Both the position numbers and the translations under genes were made by a program. From NCBI GenBank assembly GCA_030041195.1, contig JASHOI010000643.1, forward strand, positions 1-8,763: 8,763 nt of DNA, written 5' to 3'. The notes below the pieces were generated by a model. The model was not told where the DNA came from. It saw only the letters and a list, made by a program, of their open reading frames with translations, and ran no database searches. Shown here in pieces: positions 1 through 5,371 of the stretch (its first letter is position 1; each line of letters starts with the position of its first letter). Source of the DNA: Streptosporangiaceae bacterium (GTDB lineage Bacteria > Actinomycetota > Actinomycetes > Streptosporangiales > Streptosporangiaceae).

Positions 1-2
1 CG

Positions 3-60
3 CCCTGCCCGGCCTGCCCGGCCTGCCCGGCCTGCCCGGCCCTGCCCGGCGCTGCCCGGC
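3..60. repeat. Short GC-rich tandem repeat, 9-10 bp unit
   Basis: Six consecutive copies of a unit close to CCTGCCCGGC lie here. The TG of each copy falls at 6, 15, 24, 33, 43 and 53, so the period is 9 bp for the first copies and then 10 bp; a decayed seventh copy (CGTGCCGG) follows. The change of period breaks any reading frame, which argues against a conserved coding repeat. The 9-bp part would read Gly-Leu-Pro on plus or Gly-Gln-Ala on minus, both collagen-like triplets, but no gene can be anchored to it. It lies 3' of the aldo/keto reductase gene, and its left limit is outside the window. Confidence 0.75.
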
Positions 61-100
61 CGTGCCGGGGACGGCGGCGGCTGCGGCGTACACAGGGCTG

Positions 101-940
101 CTACATGATCATGTCGAACGTGTCTGGGTCGGCACCGGTGCGCTCGTTCCGGTTCAGCGCGCCGATCGCCTCCACGTCCTCGCCGGAGAGCTCGAAGCCG
201 AAGATGTCGATGTTCTCTCTGATGCGGGCGGGCGTGACGGACTTGGGGAAGATGATGTCGCCGCGCTCGATGTGCCATCGCAGCACCACCTGGGCCGGGG
301 TCTTGCCCACCCTGCGGGCGATCGCATCGATTGTCGGGTCGCCGAGGACCAAGCCCTCGGCCAGCGGCGACCACGCCTCGACGGCGATCTCGTGCTCGCC
401 GCAGAACGCCCGCACCGAATCCTGGGTGAAGTACGGGTGGATCTCGATCTGGTCGACGGCGGGCGGGATCTCGCACTCGGTGTGCAGCCGCCGCAAGTGG
501 TGCGGCTGGAAGTTCGAGACGCCGATCGAGCGCGCCCGGCCGTCCCGGTAGAACTCCTCCAGCGTCCGCCACGTCGACACGTAGTCGCCGTCGTACCTGG
601 TGGGCAGCGGCCAGTGGATCAGGAACAGGTCGACGTAGTCCGAGCCGATGGCCGCCAGCGTGCCGTCGAACGCCCGGCGGGCGTCATCGGGGAGGTGGCT
701 GGCATTGCTCAGCTTGCTGGTGACGAACACGTCCCCGCGGTCGAGGCCGGATTTGGCGATCGCCTGGCCGACCTCCCGCTCGTTGCCGTACATCTCGGCG
801 GTGTCGACGTGCCGGTAGCCGGCCTGCAGGGCGGTGGTCACGGCCTCGACCGTGTCCTTCGGCGCGATCTGGAAGACGCCGAAGCCGAACTGGGGGATCG
901 TGGCGCCGTTGTTCAGCGTGATGTCTGGTACCGCGGTCAC
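101..940 (-). CDS. Aldo/keto reductase (2,5-diketo-D-gluconate reductase-like)
   Basis: A cytoplasmic NADPH-dependent reductase of the AKR superfamily, 279 residues from the chosen start and full length for the family. The physiological carbonyl substrate cannot be read from sequence. The catalytic tetrad is visible: Asp46 and Tyr51 in HVDTAEMYGNE, Lys76 in VTSKL and His109 in LIHWP. IGVSNF (about 139-144), the DQIEIHPY strand and the phosphate-binding segment FPKSVTPARIREN (about 231-243), which usually confers NADPH preference, complete the TIM-barrel signature. Overall it resembles the bacterial 2,5-diketo-D-gluconate reductase group. I start it at GTG 938-940 because GGAGGAAG lies five bases upstream on the minus strand. 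An in-frame ATG at 968-970 would put that Shine-Dalgarno sequence inside the gene. It is divergent from thiI; a GACTAT -10-like hexamer sits at 976-981 (minus strand). Function class is secure; the start is likely. Confidence 0.93.
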   Translation of the reverse strand: MTAVPDITLNNGATIPQFGFGVFQIAPKDTVEAVTTALQAGYRHVDTAEMYGNEREVGQAIAKSGLDRGDVFVTSKLSNASHLPDDARRAFDGTLAAIGSDYVDLFLIHWPLPTRYDGDYVSTWRTLEEFYRDGRARSIGVSNFQPHHLRRLHTECEIPPAVDQIEIHPYFTQDSVRAFCGEHEIAVEAWSPLAEGLVLGDPTIDAIARRVGKTPAQVVLRWHIERGDIIFPKSVTPARIRENIDIFGFELSGEDVEAIGALNRNERTGADPDTFDMIM

Positions 941-998
941 GGTGGCTTCCTCCGCACAGGTTGATGGCATGCCTCATAGTCACCGTGCCCGGTATCGG

Positions 999-1010
999 TG
1001 GGTTAACCCA
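999..1010. promoter_or_regulatory. Perfect 12-bp palindrome between akr and thiI, possible operator
   Basis: TGGGTTAACCCA is a perfect 12-bp inverted repeat in the divergent gap between the aldo/keto reductase and thiI. For the reductase it would cover the -35 region if GACTAT (976-981, minus strand) is the -10. For thiI it lies upstream of the putative -10 at 1046-1051, or directly overlaps the ATG if the 1010 start is used. Position and symmetry suit a dimeric repressor site. No regulator gene is adjacent, so the binding protein is unknown. Confidence 0.4.
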
Positions 1011-1045
1011 TGCCGCGGGAAGACACGATCCCGCCCGGGTGCTGG

Positions 1046-1051
1046 CAGACT
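1046..1051 (+). promoter_or_regulatory. Putative -10 element for a leaderless thiI transcript
   Basis: CAGACT, preceded by TGG, ends six bases before ATG 1058. Transcription starting about 7 bases downstream would begin at the A of that ATG, giving a leaderless mRNA. The purine run GGGAGG touches the ATG with no spacer, so it is badly placed as a Shine-Dalgarno site. No convincing -35 is seen. Confidence 0.4.
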
Positions 1052-1057
1052 GGGAGG

Positions 1058-2293
1058 ATGTCCGCGCTGCCCCTGACCTCCGGCGAACCGCGCAGTAGCG
1101 CCCACGGCGCGCTGCACGAGCCCTGCGTGTTGCTGAAGCTCGGCGAGATCGTGCTCAAGGGCAGGAACCGGCAGCAGTTCGAGCGGCTGCTGCACGACAA
1201 CATCAGGCGAGCCACCCGCGATCTCGATATCGGGGTGCAGCTCTGGCAGCGTGAGGGCGTGATCGTGCTGCGGGTTACCCACGCGGGGGAGTCGGCAGCG
1301 GAAGCGGCCGACCTGCTGGCCGAGCGCATGCGCAACGTCATGGGCCTGTCCCGGGTCTGCCGCGCGGTGCGGGTGGACAAGGATCCCGAGGCGGCGGCCG
1401 CCGCCGCGGTGCAGCTCACCGCCGGGCGGCCGGGCGCGTTCGCGGTAAGGGCCAGGCGCCGCGACAAGCGCTTCCCGATGAACTCGTCGCAGCTCGCCAC
1501 CCTGATCGGCGCCAGGATCCAGGAGGCGCACGGCTACCCGGTCAACCTGTCGCACCCGGACACCACCGTGTTCGTCGAGGTCGACCAGTCCGAGGTGTTC
1601 GTGTTCACCGAGGGGATGCCCGGCCAGGGCGGGCTTCCGGTCAGCATGAGCGGCCGCGCGCTGGTGCTGATGTCCGGCGGGATCGACTCCCCGGTGGCCG
1701 CCTACCGGATGATGCGCCGCGGCCTGCGCTGCAGCTTCCTGCACTTCTCCGGCATGCCGCTGACCGGTCCCGAGTCGGTGTACAAGGCGTACGGCCTGGT
1801 CCGTGAGCTGGACAAGTTCCAGGGCGGATCACGGCTGTTCGTCGTCGCGTTCGGGCGGGCACAGCAAAGGCTGGCGTCCTCGGGGGCCGGGCGGCTGCAG
1901 ATCATGGCGCAGCGCCGGCTGATGCTCAAGACCGGCGAGGCGCTGGCCCGGCGGCTGCACGCGGCGGCCCTGGTCACCGGCGACTCGCTGGGCCAGGTCA
2001 GTAGCCAGACGCTGACCAACATCACCGCGCTGGACGACGCGGTCAAGCTGCCGATCCTGCGCCCGCTCATCGGCCTGGACAAGACCGAGATCATGGCCGA
2101 GGCACGCCGGATCGCGACGCTGCACATCTCCGAGCTGCCGGATCAGGACTGCTGCTCGCTGCTCACCCCGCGCCAGGTGGAGACCAGGGCGCGGATCGAG
2201 GACCTGCGCAAGATCGAGGCCAGGCTCGAAGCGGACGACCTGGCCGAGGAGCTTGCTGCCGCGGCCCAGGAGCATACCCCGGCCCGTTCTTAA
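1058..2293 (+). CDS. thiI: tRNA 4-thiouridine synthase ThiI (no rhodanese domain)
   Basis: ThiI adenylates U8 of tRNA and transfers sulfur to form 4-thiouridine; in some bacteria it also supplies sulfur for the thiamine thiazole. The protein is 411 residues from ATG 1058. The N-terminal ferredoxin-like segment contains LLKLGEIVLKGRNR (about 25-38), then a THUMP domain to about residue 190, then the ATP pyrophosphatase domain with the PP-loop SGGIDSP at 206-212. GDSLGQVSSQT and the conserved DQDCCSLL (Cys365, Cys366) follow; the latter matches the region of the E. coli disulfide-forming Cys344. The protein stops without the C-terminal rhodanese domain found in E. coli ThiI, as in many Gram-positive ThiI proteins, so sulfur probably comes directly from a cysteine desulfurase. 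An in-frame ATG at 1010 would add 16 residues. I prefer 1058 because a -10-like hexamer lies just before it. There are no thiamine genes nearby. It converges with the propeller gene, with nine bases between the stops. Confidence 0.93.
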   Translation: MSALPLTSGEPRSSAHGALHEPCVLLKLGEIVLKGRNRQQFERLLHDNIRRATRDLDIGVQLWQREGVIVLRVTHAGESAAEAADLLAERMRNVMGLSRVCRAVRVDKDPEAAAAAAVQLTAGRPGAFAVRARRRDKRFPMNSSQLATLIGARIQEAHGYPVNLSHPDTTVFVEVDQSEVFVFTEGMPGQGGLPVSMSGRALVLMSGGIDSPVAAYRMMRRGLRCSFLHFSGMPLTGPESVYKAYGLVRELDKFQGGSRLFVVAFGRAQQRLASSGAGRLQIMAQRRLMLKTGEALARRLHAAALVTGDSLGQVSSQTLTNITALDDAVKLPILRPLIGLDKTEIMAEARRIATLHISELPDQDCCSLLTPRQVETRARIEDLRKIEARLEADDLAEELAAAAQEHTPARS

Positions 2294-2302
2294 GACCGCC
2301 CT

Positions 2303-3607
2303 TTACGCCACGCGCGCCGGCCGGTCAGCCATGTTCAGCATCCGCGCCGAGGGCTCGCCGGCCGAGGCCCATTGCGGCCCGGTCCGCCGGATGATCAGGA
2401 AGACCCGGACCGCCGCGCGGTTCCCGACGGTCAGGTAGACCCGGATCACCCCGCGGCCCGCGACGGCCAGGCGGTCCCGCACGACCCGGTGGATCCGGAC
2501 CGCCAGGTGGTCGGCGATGACCCCGTGGTCCCAGATGGCGGCGTCCCCGCCGGAGGTGGTCACCAGGCCGCCGATGCCCCACAGCGTCGTGGTCCCCGGG
2601 ACCAGCGCCAGGTCGCCGACGCCGACCCCGGATCCGCGGGCGGCGGTGATCTCGGTCCGGGTCCACTGGCCGGCGCGCGACAGGTGCAGGATCCAGGTGC
2701 CCGGGCTGTCTCCTCCGGTCACGACCGGGATCCAGACCCCGCCCGCGCCGTCGGTGGCGAACCGCTCCGGCTGCTGCACCAGCCACGGCGCCTCGAACCG
2801 CCGCCAGCACTTGCCGTTCCAGTGCGCCAGCACCAGGCGCCCGTCGGTCGCGTTGGCCGGGGTCGTCCCCGACACCCAGACGTTGTGCCATGACACCGCG
2901 AGGACGTCGTTCAGCTGAACATTGGTGAGGAGGGCGTCGGCGGCGGGGACGTCCTTCCATTCGGTGCCGTTGTAGTGCAGCACCGACCCGCCCCGGGGGC
3001 TGACCGTGATCGCCCAGATGTCGCCCTCCGAGACCGCGCTCGCGCGGTAGATACCGGCCGCCCCTGATGCCGCGCTTGCCCGCGCCCAGCTGCGGCCGTC
3101 GTAGTGCCACGTGCCGAGGCTGGCCTGGCCGCTGAAGCTGGCGGACCCGAAGACCCAGACGTCGTCGCGGCTGACGACGGCGACCGACGTGATCTGGCCG
3201 TCGGTGCTCCAGGTCTTGGCGACGCTCCACCTGACGCCGTTGAAGCGCAGCGCGTAGCCGTTGCCGACCGCCCAGACGTTGCTGGGCGACGAGTCCGCGG
3301 CCGCCACGATGAACCCGTTGAGCCCGGCCGGCAGCGCCGACGGCTGCCAGCGGCTCCCGTTCCAGCGCTCGGCGGACGGCGAGCTTGGCCCGCCCGGATT
3401 GGTTCCGCCGAATGCCCAGGCGTCATTTCTGCCCGGCGCGATCACGGCCGAATAGCCCGAGGCGTTGCCGGACGCGCCGTAATGAACCTTGGCGGCAATC
3501 TGCCACGCTGGCGTGTCGGGCGCACGCGCCGGCGTGGCCGCTGCCAGCGTCGCGGTGGCGGCGGAAATGGAGCCGAGGACGATGCCCGCACGGCGGGCTG
3601 TCTGCAT
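2303..3607 (-). CDS. Secreted protein, predicted seven-bladed beta-propeller with repeat-derived C-terminus
   Basis: A 434-residue exported protein of unknown function. The N-terminus MQTARRAGIV followed by an Ala-rich hydrophobic stretch is a signal peptide, with likely cleavage after ATPARA (about residue 29). Seven copies of a blade motif follow, each pairing a strand like DVWAVG with a later strand like HYNGTEW: DAWAFG, NVWAVG, DVWVFG, DIWAIT, NVWVSG, GVWIPV and TLWGIG. I infer a seven-bladed propeller of the kind common in secreted actinobacterial proteins. No catalytic residues, lipobox or sortase signal were recognised. After AAIWDHG (about 356-362), where such proteins would be expected to end, come roughly 70 extra residues. 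The first part is built of 12-residue repeats rich in Val, Leu and Arg. I start at ATG 3605-3607 because GTGGAG lies six bases upstream; the in-frame GTG at 3617-3619 has no ribosome site. It is divergent from the LLM oxidoreductase. It could be a surface-binding or adhesion protein, but nothing in the sequence proves this. Confidence 0.85.
   Translation of the reverse strand: MQTARRAGIVLGSISAATATLAAATPARAPDTPAWQIAAKVHYGASGNASGYSAVIAPGRNDAWAFGGTNPGGPSSPSAERWNGSRWQPSALPAGLNGFIVAAADSSPSNVWAVGNGYALRFNGVRWSVAKTWSTDGQITSVAVVSRDDVWVFGSASFSGQASLGTWHYDGRSWARASAASGAAGIYRASAVSEGDIWAITVSPRGGSVLHYNGTEWKDVPAADALLTNVQLNDVLAVSWHNVWVSGTTPANATDGRLVLAHWNGKCWRRFEAPWLVQQPERFATDGAGGVWIPVVTGGDSPGTWILHLSRAGQWTRTEITAARGSGVGVGDLALVPGTTTLWGIGGLVTTSGGDAAIWDHGVIADHLAVRIHRVVRDRLAVAGRGVIRVYLTVGNRAAVRVFLIIRRTGPQWASAGEPSARMLNMADRPARVA
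2366..2545. repeat. Degenerate 36-bp tandem repeats inside the propeller gene
   Basis: Five consecutive 36-bp units lie at 2366-2401, 2402-2437, 2438-2473, 2474-2509 and 2510-2545. By hand alignment, neighbouring units from 2402 onward match at 27/36, 24/36 and 21/36 positions; the 2366 unit is weaker. Units coincide with codon boundaries of the minus-strand gene, giving 12-residue repeats: DAAIWDHGVIAD, HLAVRIHRVVRD, RLAVAGRGVIRV, YLTVGNRAAVRV and FLIIRRTGPQWA. The first of these is the last strand of the propeller, so the extension may have arisen by repeated duplication of that strand's coding segment. Confidence 0.7.
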
Positions 3608-3731
3608 CGCGGTCTCCACGGAGAAGGATGAGCAAGCAGGAGTGTTGAACGGTCAGCGCCAGAGTAGATCACTACAAAGCGATAGGAAAGCGAGTCCCAA
3701 GTTCCTGCATCAGCTCTTGACTTTCCTGCGT

Positions 3732-3777
3732 CCGCCAAACGCCTTTTGCGTCAGTCTGGCGGCAGGTCCGCGCGCGG
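3732..3777. promoter_or_regulatory. Nested inverted repeat and CG palindrome upstream of the LLM gene
   Basis: In the 210-bp divergent gap (3608-3817), CCGCCA (3732-3737) pairs with TGGCGG (3757-3762). Inside it ACGC (3739-3742) pairs with GCGT (3748-3751) around a CTTTT loop. Immediately downstream CCGCGCGCGG (3768-3777) is a perfect 10-bp palindrome that would overlap the -35 region of a promoter whose -10 is at 3793-3798. Together they could be operator sites for the plus-strand gene. The rest of the gap, about 3620-3730, is noticeably richer in A and T and holds nothing else I can name. Confidence 0.35.
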
Positions 3778-3792
3778 CCCGCGGTGATGTGG

Positions 3793-3798
3793 CAGGCT
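3793..3798 (+). promoter_or_regulatory. Putative -10 element of the LLM oxidoreductase gene
   Basis: CAGGCT preceded by TGTGG resembles the extended -10-like motif before thiI. Transcription would start near 3805. This puts the excellent Shine-Dalgarno GGAGG (3806-3810, seven bases before GTG 3818) at the very 5' end of the message. That close fit makes the promoter position uncertain. Confidence 0.3.
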
Positions 3799-3817
3799 CA
3801 TCCGCGGAGGTGTTCGC

Positions 3818-4690
3818 GTGCAGATCGGACTGCAGATACCTGACTTCAGCTCGCCGGGCGGCCCGGCCCGGCTCGGCGCCGATCTGGCCACCGTTGCCGA
3901 GGCCGCCGACGACGCCGGCTTCGAGTTCATCAGCGTCATGGACCACTTTTTCCAGATCGGCGTCATTGGCCCGCCGGAGCGGGAAATGCTCGAGGCCTAC
4001 ACCACGCTGGGTTACCTGGCCGCCTGCACCTCAAGAGCCAAGCTGCTGACGCTGGTCACCGGCGCCGTCTACCGCTACCCGGGGATCCTGGCAAAGATCG
4101 TCACCACGCTGGACGTGCTATCCGGCGGCCGGGCCTGGCTGGGCATCGGCGCCGCGTGGAACGAGGAGGAGTCGCGCGGCCTCGGGATCCCGTTCCCGCC
4201 GGTCGCCGAGCGGTTCGAGCGGCTTGAGGAGACGCTGCAGATCTGCCTGCAGATGTGGTGCGGCGACGAGACGCCCTACGTCGGCAAGCACTACCGGCTG
4301 GAGCGGCCGCTGAACTCGCCGCAGGCCCTGTCCCAGCCGCACCCGCCGATCATGATCGGCGGTTCCGGGGAGCGGAAGACACTGCGGTTCGTCGCGCGCT
4401 ACGCCCAGGCGTGCAACCTGTTCAGCACGCCCGACCTCGCCCGCAAGCTCGACGTGCTCCGCGCGCACTGTGACGCCGAGGGGCGCGACTACGACGAGAT
4501 CATCAAGACCTGCTACTTCCGCTTCGACGTGGGCGAGAAGGGGGAGAAGGCGGGGCAGGTCATCGACGAGCTCGGCGCGCTGGCCGAGATGGGATTCCAG
4601 GTCGCGATCGGCGCTGTGGCCGGGGTGTGGGAGGTGCGGCCGCTCGAGGTGATCGGCGGCGAGGTGATCCCGGCGGTCGCCGGGCTCTGA
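3818..4690 (+). CDS. LLM-class F420-dependent oxidoreductase
   Basis: A 290-residue enzyme of the bacterial luciferase-like monooxygenase superfamily, predicted to use reduced coenzyme F420 for hydride transfer to an unknown substrate. The TIM-barrel landmarks are present: MQIGLQIPDF at the first strand; FISVMDHF (about 37-44); the family-typical DVLSGGRAWLGIGAAWNEEE (99-118), which lines the cofactor pocket; and PIMIGGSGERKTLR (177-190) before ARYAQACN. F420 rather than FMN is inferred from overall resemblance to actinobacterial F420 members and from the neighbouring PPOX protein. GTG 3818-3820 is clearly the start, since GGAGG lies seven bases upstream. Length is normal. The gene ends just before a strong hairpin and converges with the PPOX gene. 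The substrate cannot be assigned. Confidence 0.9.
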   Translation: MQIGLQIPDFSSPGGPARLGADLATVAEAADDAGFEFISVMDHFFQIGVIGPPEREMLEAYTTLGYLAACTSRAKLLTLVTGAVYRYPGILAKIVTTLDVLSGGRAWLGIGAAWNEEESRGLGIPFPPVAERFERLEETLQICLQMWCGDETPYVGKHYRLERPLNSPQALSQPHPPIMIGGSGERKTLRFVARYAQACNLFSTPDLARKLDVLRAHCDAEGRDYDEIIKTCYFRFDVGEKGEKAGQVIDELGALAEMGFQVAIGAVAGVWEVRPLEVIGGEVIPAVAGL

Positions 4691-4700
4691 GCTAGCCAAA

Positions 4701-4732
4701 GGCCGCGGCATCACTGTGGGGGTGCCGCGGCC
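4701..4732. terminator. Perfect 10-bp-stem hairpin, likely bidirectional terminator
   Basis: GGCCGCGGCA (4701-4710) pairs perfectly with TGCCGCGGCC (4723-4732) around a 12-base loop. It starts ten bases after the LLM stop. The loop contains the minus-strand TGA stop (4711-4713) of the PPOX gene, and the right arm encodes that protein's last residues. There is no T-tract on either side, as is usual for terminators in very GC-rich actinobacteria. Its place between two convergent stops supports termination in both directions. Confidence 0.7.
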
Positions 4733-5145
4733 CAGCCGGTCCACCGCTCCACCCGGATCGCGATCACCGGGCCCGGCAGCGCGACGTCGCGGTACTGCGG
4801 GTAGCGCGCGGTCAGCAGCGCGATCGGCCGGGCCGCGAGGTGCGGTTCGGTAACGATCGATGCGCGCCCGTCGGCGCGCACCCACCACAGCGAGGTCCAG
4901 TCGTCGGCGTAGTGGTCGGCGAGCACGGCCACCCGTGGTTCCGCCTCAATGTTGCGGACCCGCTGCAGGCCGCCGGCGGCCGCCTCGTTTTTGGGCTTCG
5001 CGTCGACTGCGGTATAGATGTAGTTCCCGTCCAGGGCGAACGTGACGGGAACGATGTGCGGTCGGCCGGCCTCGGTCACCGTCGCCAGCCTGGCGACGGG
5101 GGATCCGGCGAGCAGCCGCCGCGCTTCGTGCTCGGTGAGGTTCAG
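4711..5145 (-). CDS. PPOX-class F420-dependent oxidoreductase (TIGR03668-like), probable CTG start
   Basis: A small split-barrel flavin/F420-binding protein of the pyridoxamine 5'-phosphate oxidase-like superfamily, 144 residues with the start used here. Such proteins bind F420 and reduce unknown substrates; this subtype resembles the TIGR03668 group. Recognisable segments are ARLATVTEAGRPHIVPVTF (about 18-36), YTAVDAKPK (44-52), DHYADDWTSLWWVRADGRA (77-95), ARYPQY and GPVIAIRVERWTGW near the end. No ATG, GTG or TTG exists in frame between the upstream stop (5161-5163) and GTG 5077-5079. That GTG lies inside the conserved LATV-TEAGRPH block, so starting there would drop the first barrel strand. 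The best in-frame candidate is CTG 5143-5145, giving LNLTEHEARRLLAGSPVARL, which looks like the usual N-terminus. No Shine-Dalgarno sequence precedes it. Either a rare CTG start is used or the start codon has mutated. The gene converges with the LLM enzyme, a likely functional partner in F420 chemistry. Confidence 0.85.
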   Translation of the reverse strand: MNLTEHEARRLLAGSPVARLATVTEAGRPHIVPVTFALDGNYIYTAVDAKPKNEAAAGGLQRVRNIEAEPRVAVLADHYADDWTSLWWVRADGRASIVTEPHLAARPIALLTARYPQYRDVALPGPVIAIRVERWTGWAAAPPQ

Positions 5146-5220
5146 GGCTGGCCAGGTTGGTCAGGGCCGCCGCGGAGAGGCCAGTGTTCGTGGCGCACGC
5201 GGCGCAGCTTAACGCCCCGC

Positions 5221-5268
5221 CGGAGGACAGCCTCCGCGACCCGCCGGGAACAGCCGCCGGGGACAGCC
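5221..5268. repeat. Hairpin and short direct repeats in the PPOX/molybdoenzyme divergent gap
   Basis: Within the 226-base gap 5146-5371, CGGAGG (5221-5226) pairs with CCTCCG (5231-5236) around ACAG, a compact 6-bp stem. The element GGACAGCC or GGAACAGCC recurs at 5225-5232, 5247-5255 and 5261-5268. GGGAACAGCCGCC and GGGGACAGCCGCT form a 13-base imperfect direct repeat. These could be regulator sites or leader RNA structure for the minus-strand PPOX gene. Apart from a -10-like hexamer at 5341-5346, I see nothing else convincing in the gap. Confidence 0.4.
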
Positions 5269-5340
5269 GCTGCGACCGCCCAAAGCCCCCCAGCGCGGGC
5301 CACGTGCCGGGTGCACGACGGAGCCTCCGGGGCGAGGTGG

Positions 5341-5346
5341 CAAGAT
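5341..5346 (+). promoter_or_regulatory. Putative -10 element of the molybdoenzyme gene
   Basis: CAAGAT preceded by GTGG resembles the extended -10-like hexamers before thiI and the LLM gene. Transcription would begin near 5353, about 19 bases before GTG 5372. No good -35 hexamer is seen at the expected distance. Confidence 0.3.
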
Positions 5347-5371
5347 AGCTGCACCTGCGGGCGAGCGGTCA

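Noticed and set aside
62..964. 300-codon open frame on the plus strand
   Set aside because: It is antisense to the aldo/keto reductase, which has a full catalytic tetrad. The plus-strand translation is Asp/Arg/Gly-rich with no recognisable motif, as expected of an antisense frame in GC-rich DNA.
1015..1034. GCGGGA/TCCCGC inverted repeat upstream of thiI as an attenuator
   Set aside because: A 6-bp stem with an 8-base loop is common by chance in such GC-rich DNA, and it would not be transcribed if thiI is leaderless.
980..1744. 254-codon open frame on the minus strand
   Set aside because: It is antisense to thiI, and its His/Arg/Gly-rich translation has no domain signature.
2288..2295. TCTTAAGA palindrome at the thiI stop as a terminator
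   Set aside because: It is only 8 bp with no loop and no extended stem; the nine-base gap between the convergent genes leaves no room for a proper hairpin.
2325..3230. 301-codon open frame on the minus strand in another phase
   Set aside because: It overlaps the propeller gene out of phase and is almost entirely Arg/Gly/Pro/Ala. The propeller frame has a signal peptide, a ribosome site and seven blade motifs.
4118..4888. 256-codon open frame on the minus strand
   Set aside because: It is antisense to the LLM oxidoreductase, overlaps the PPOX gene in another phase, and has Arg/Leu/Asp-rich composition without motifs.
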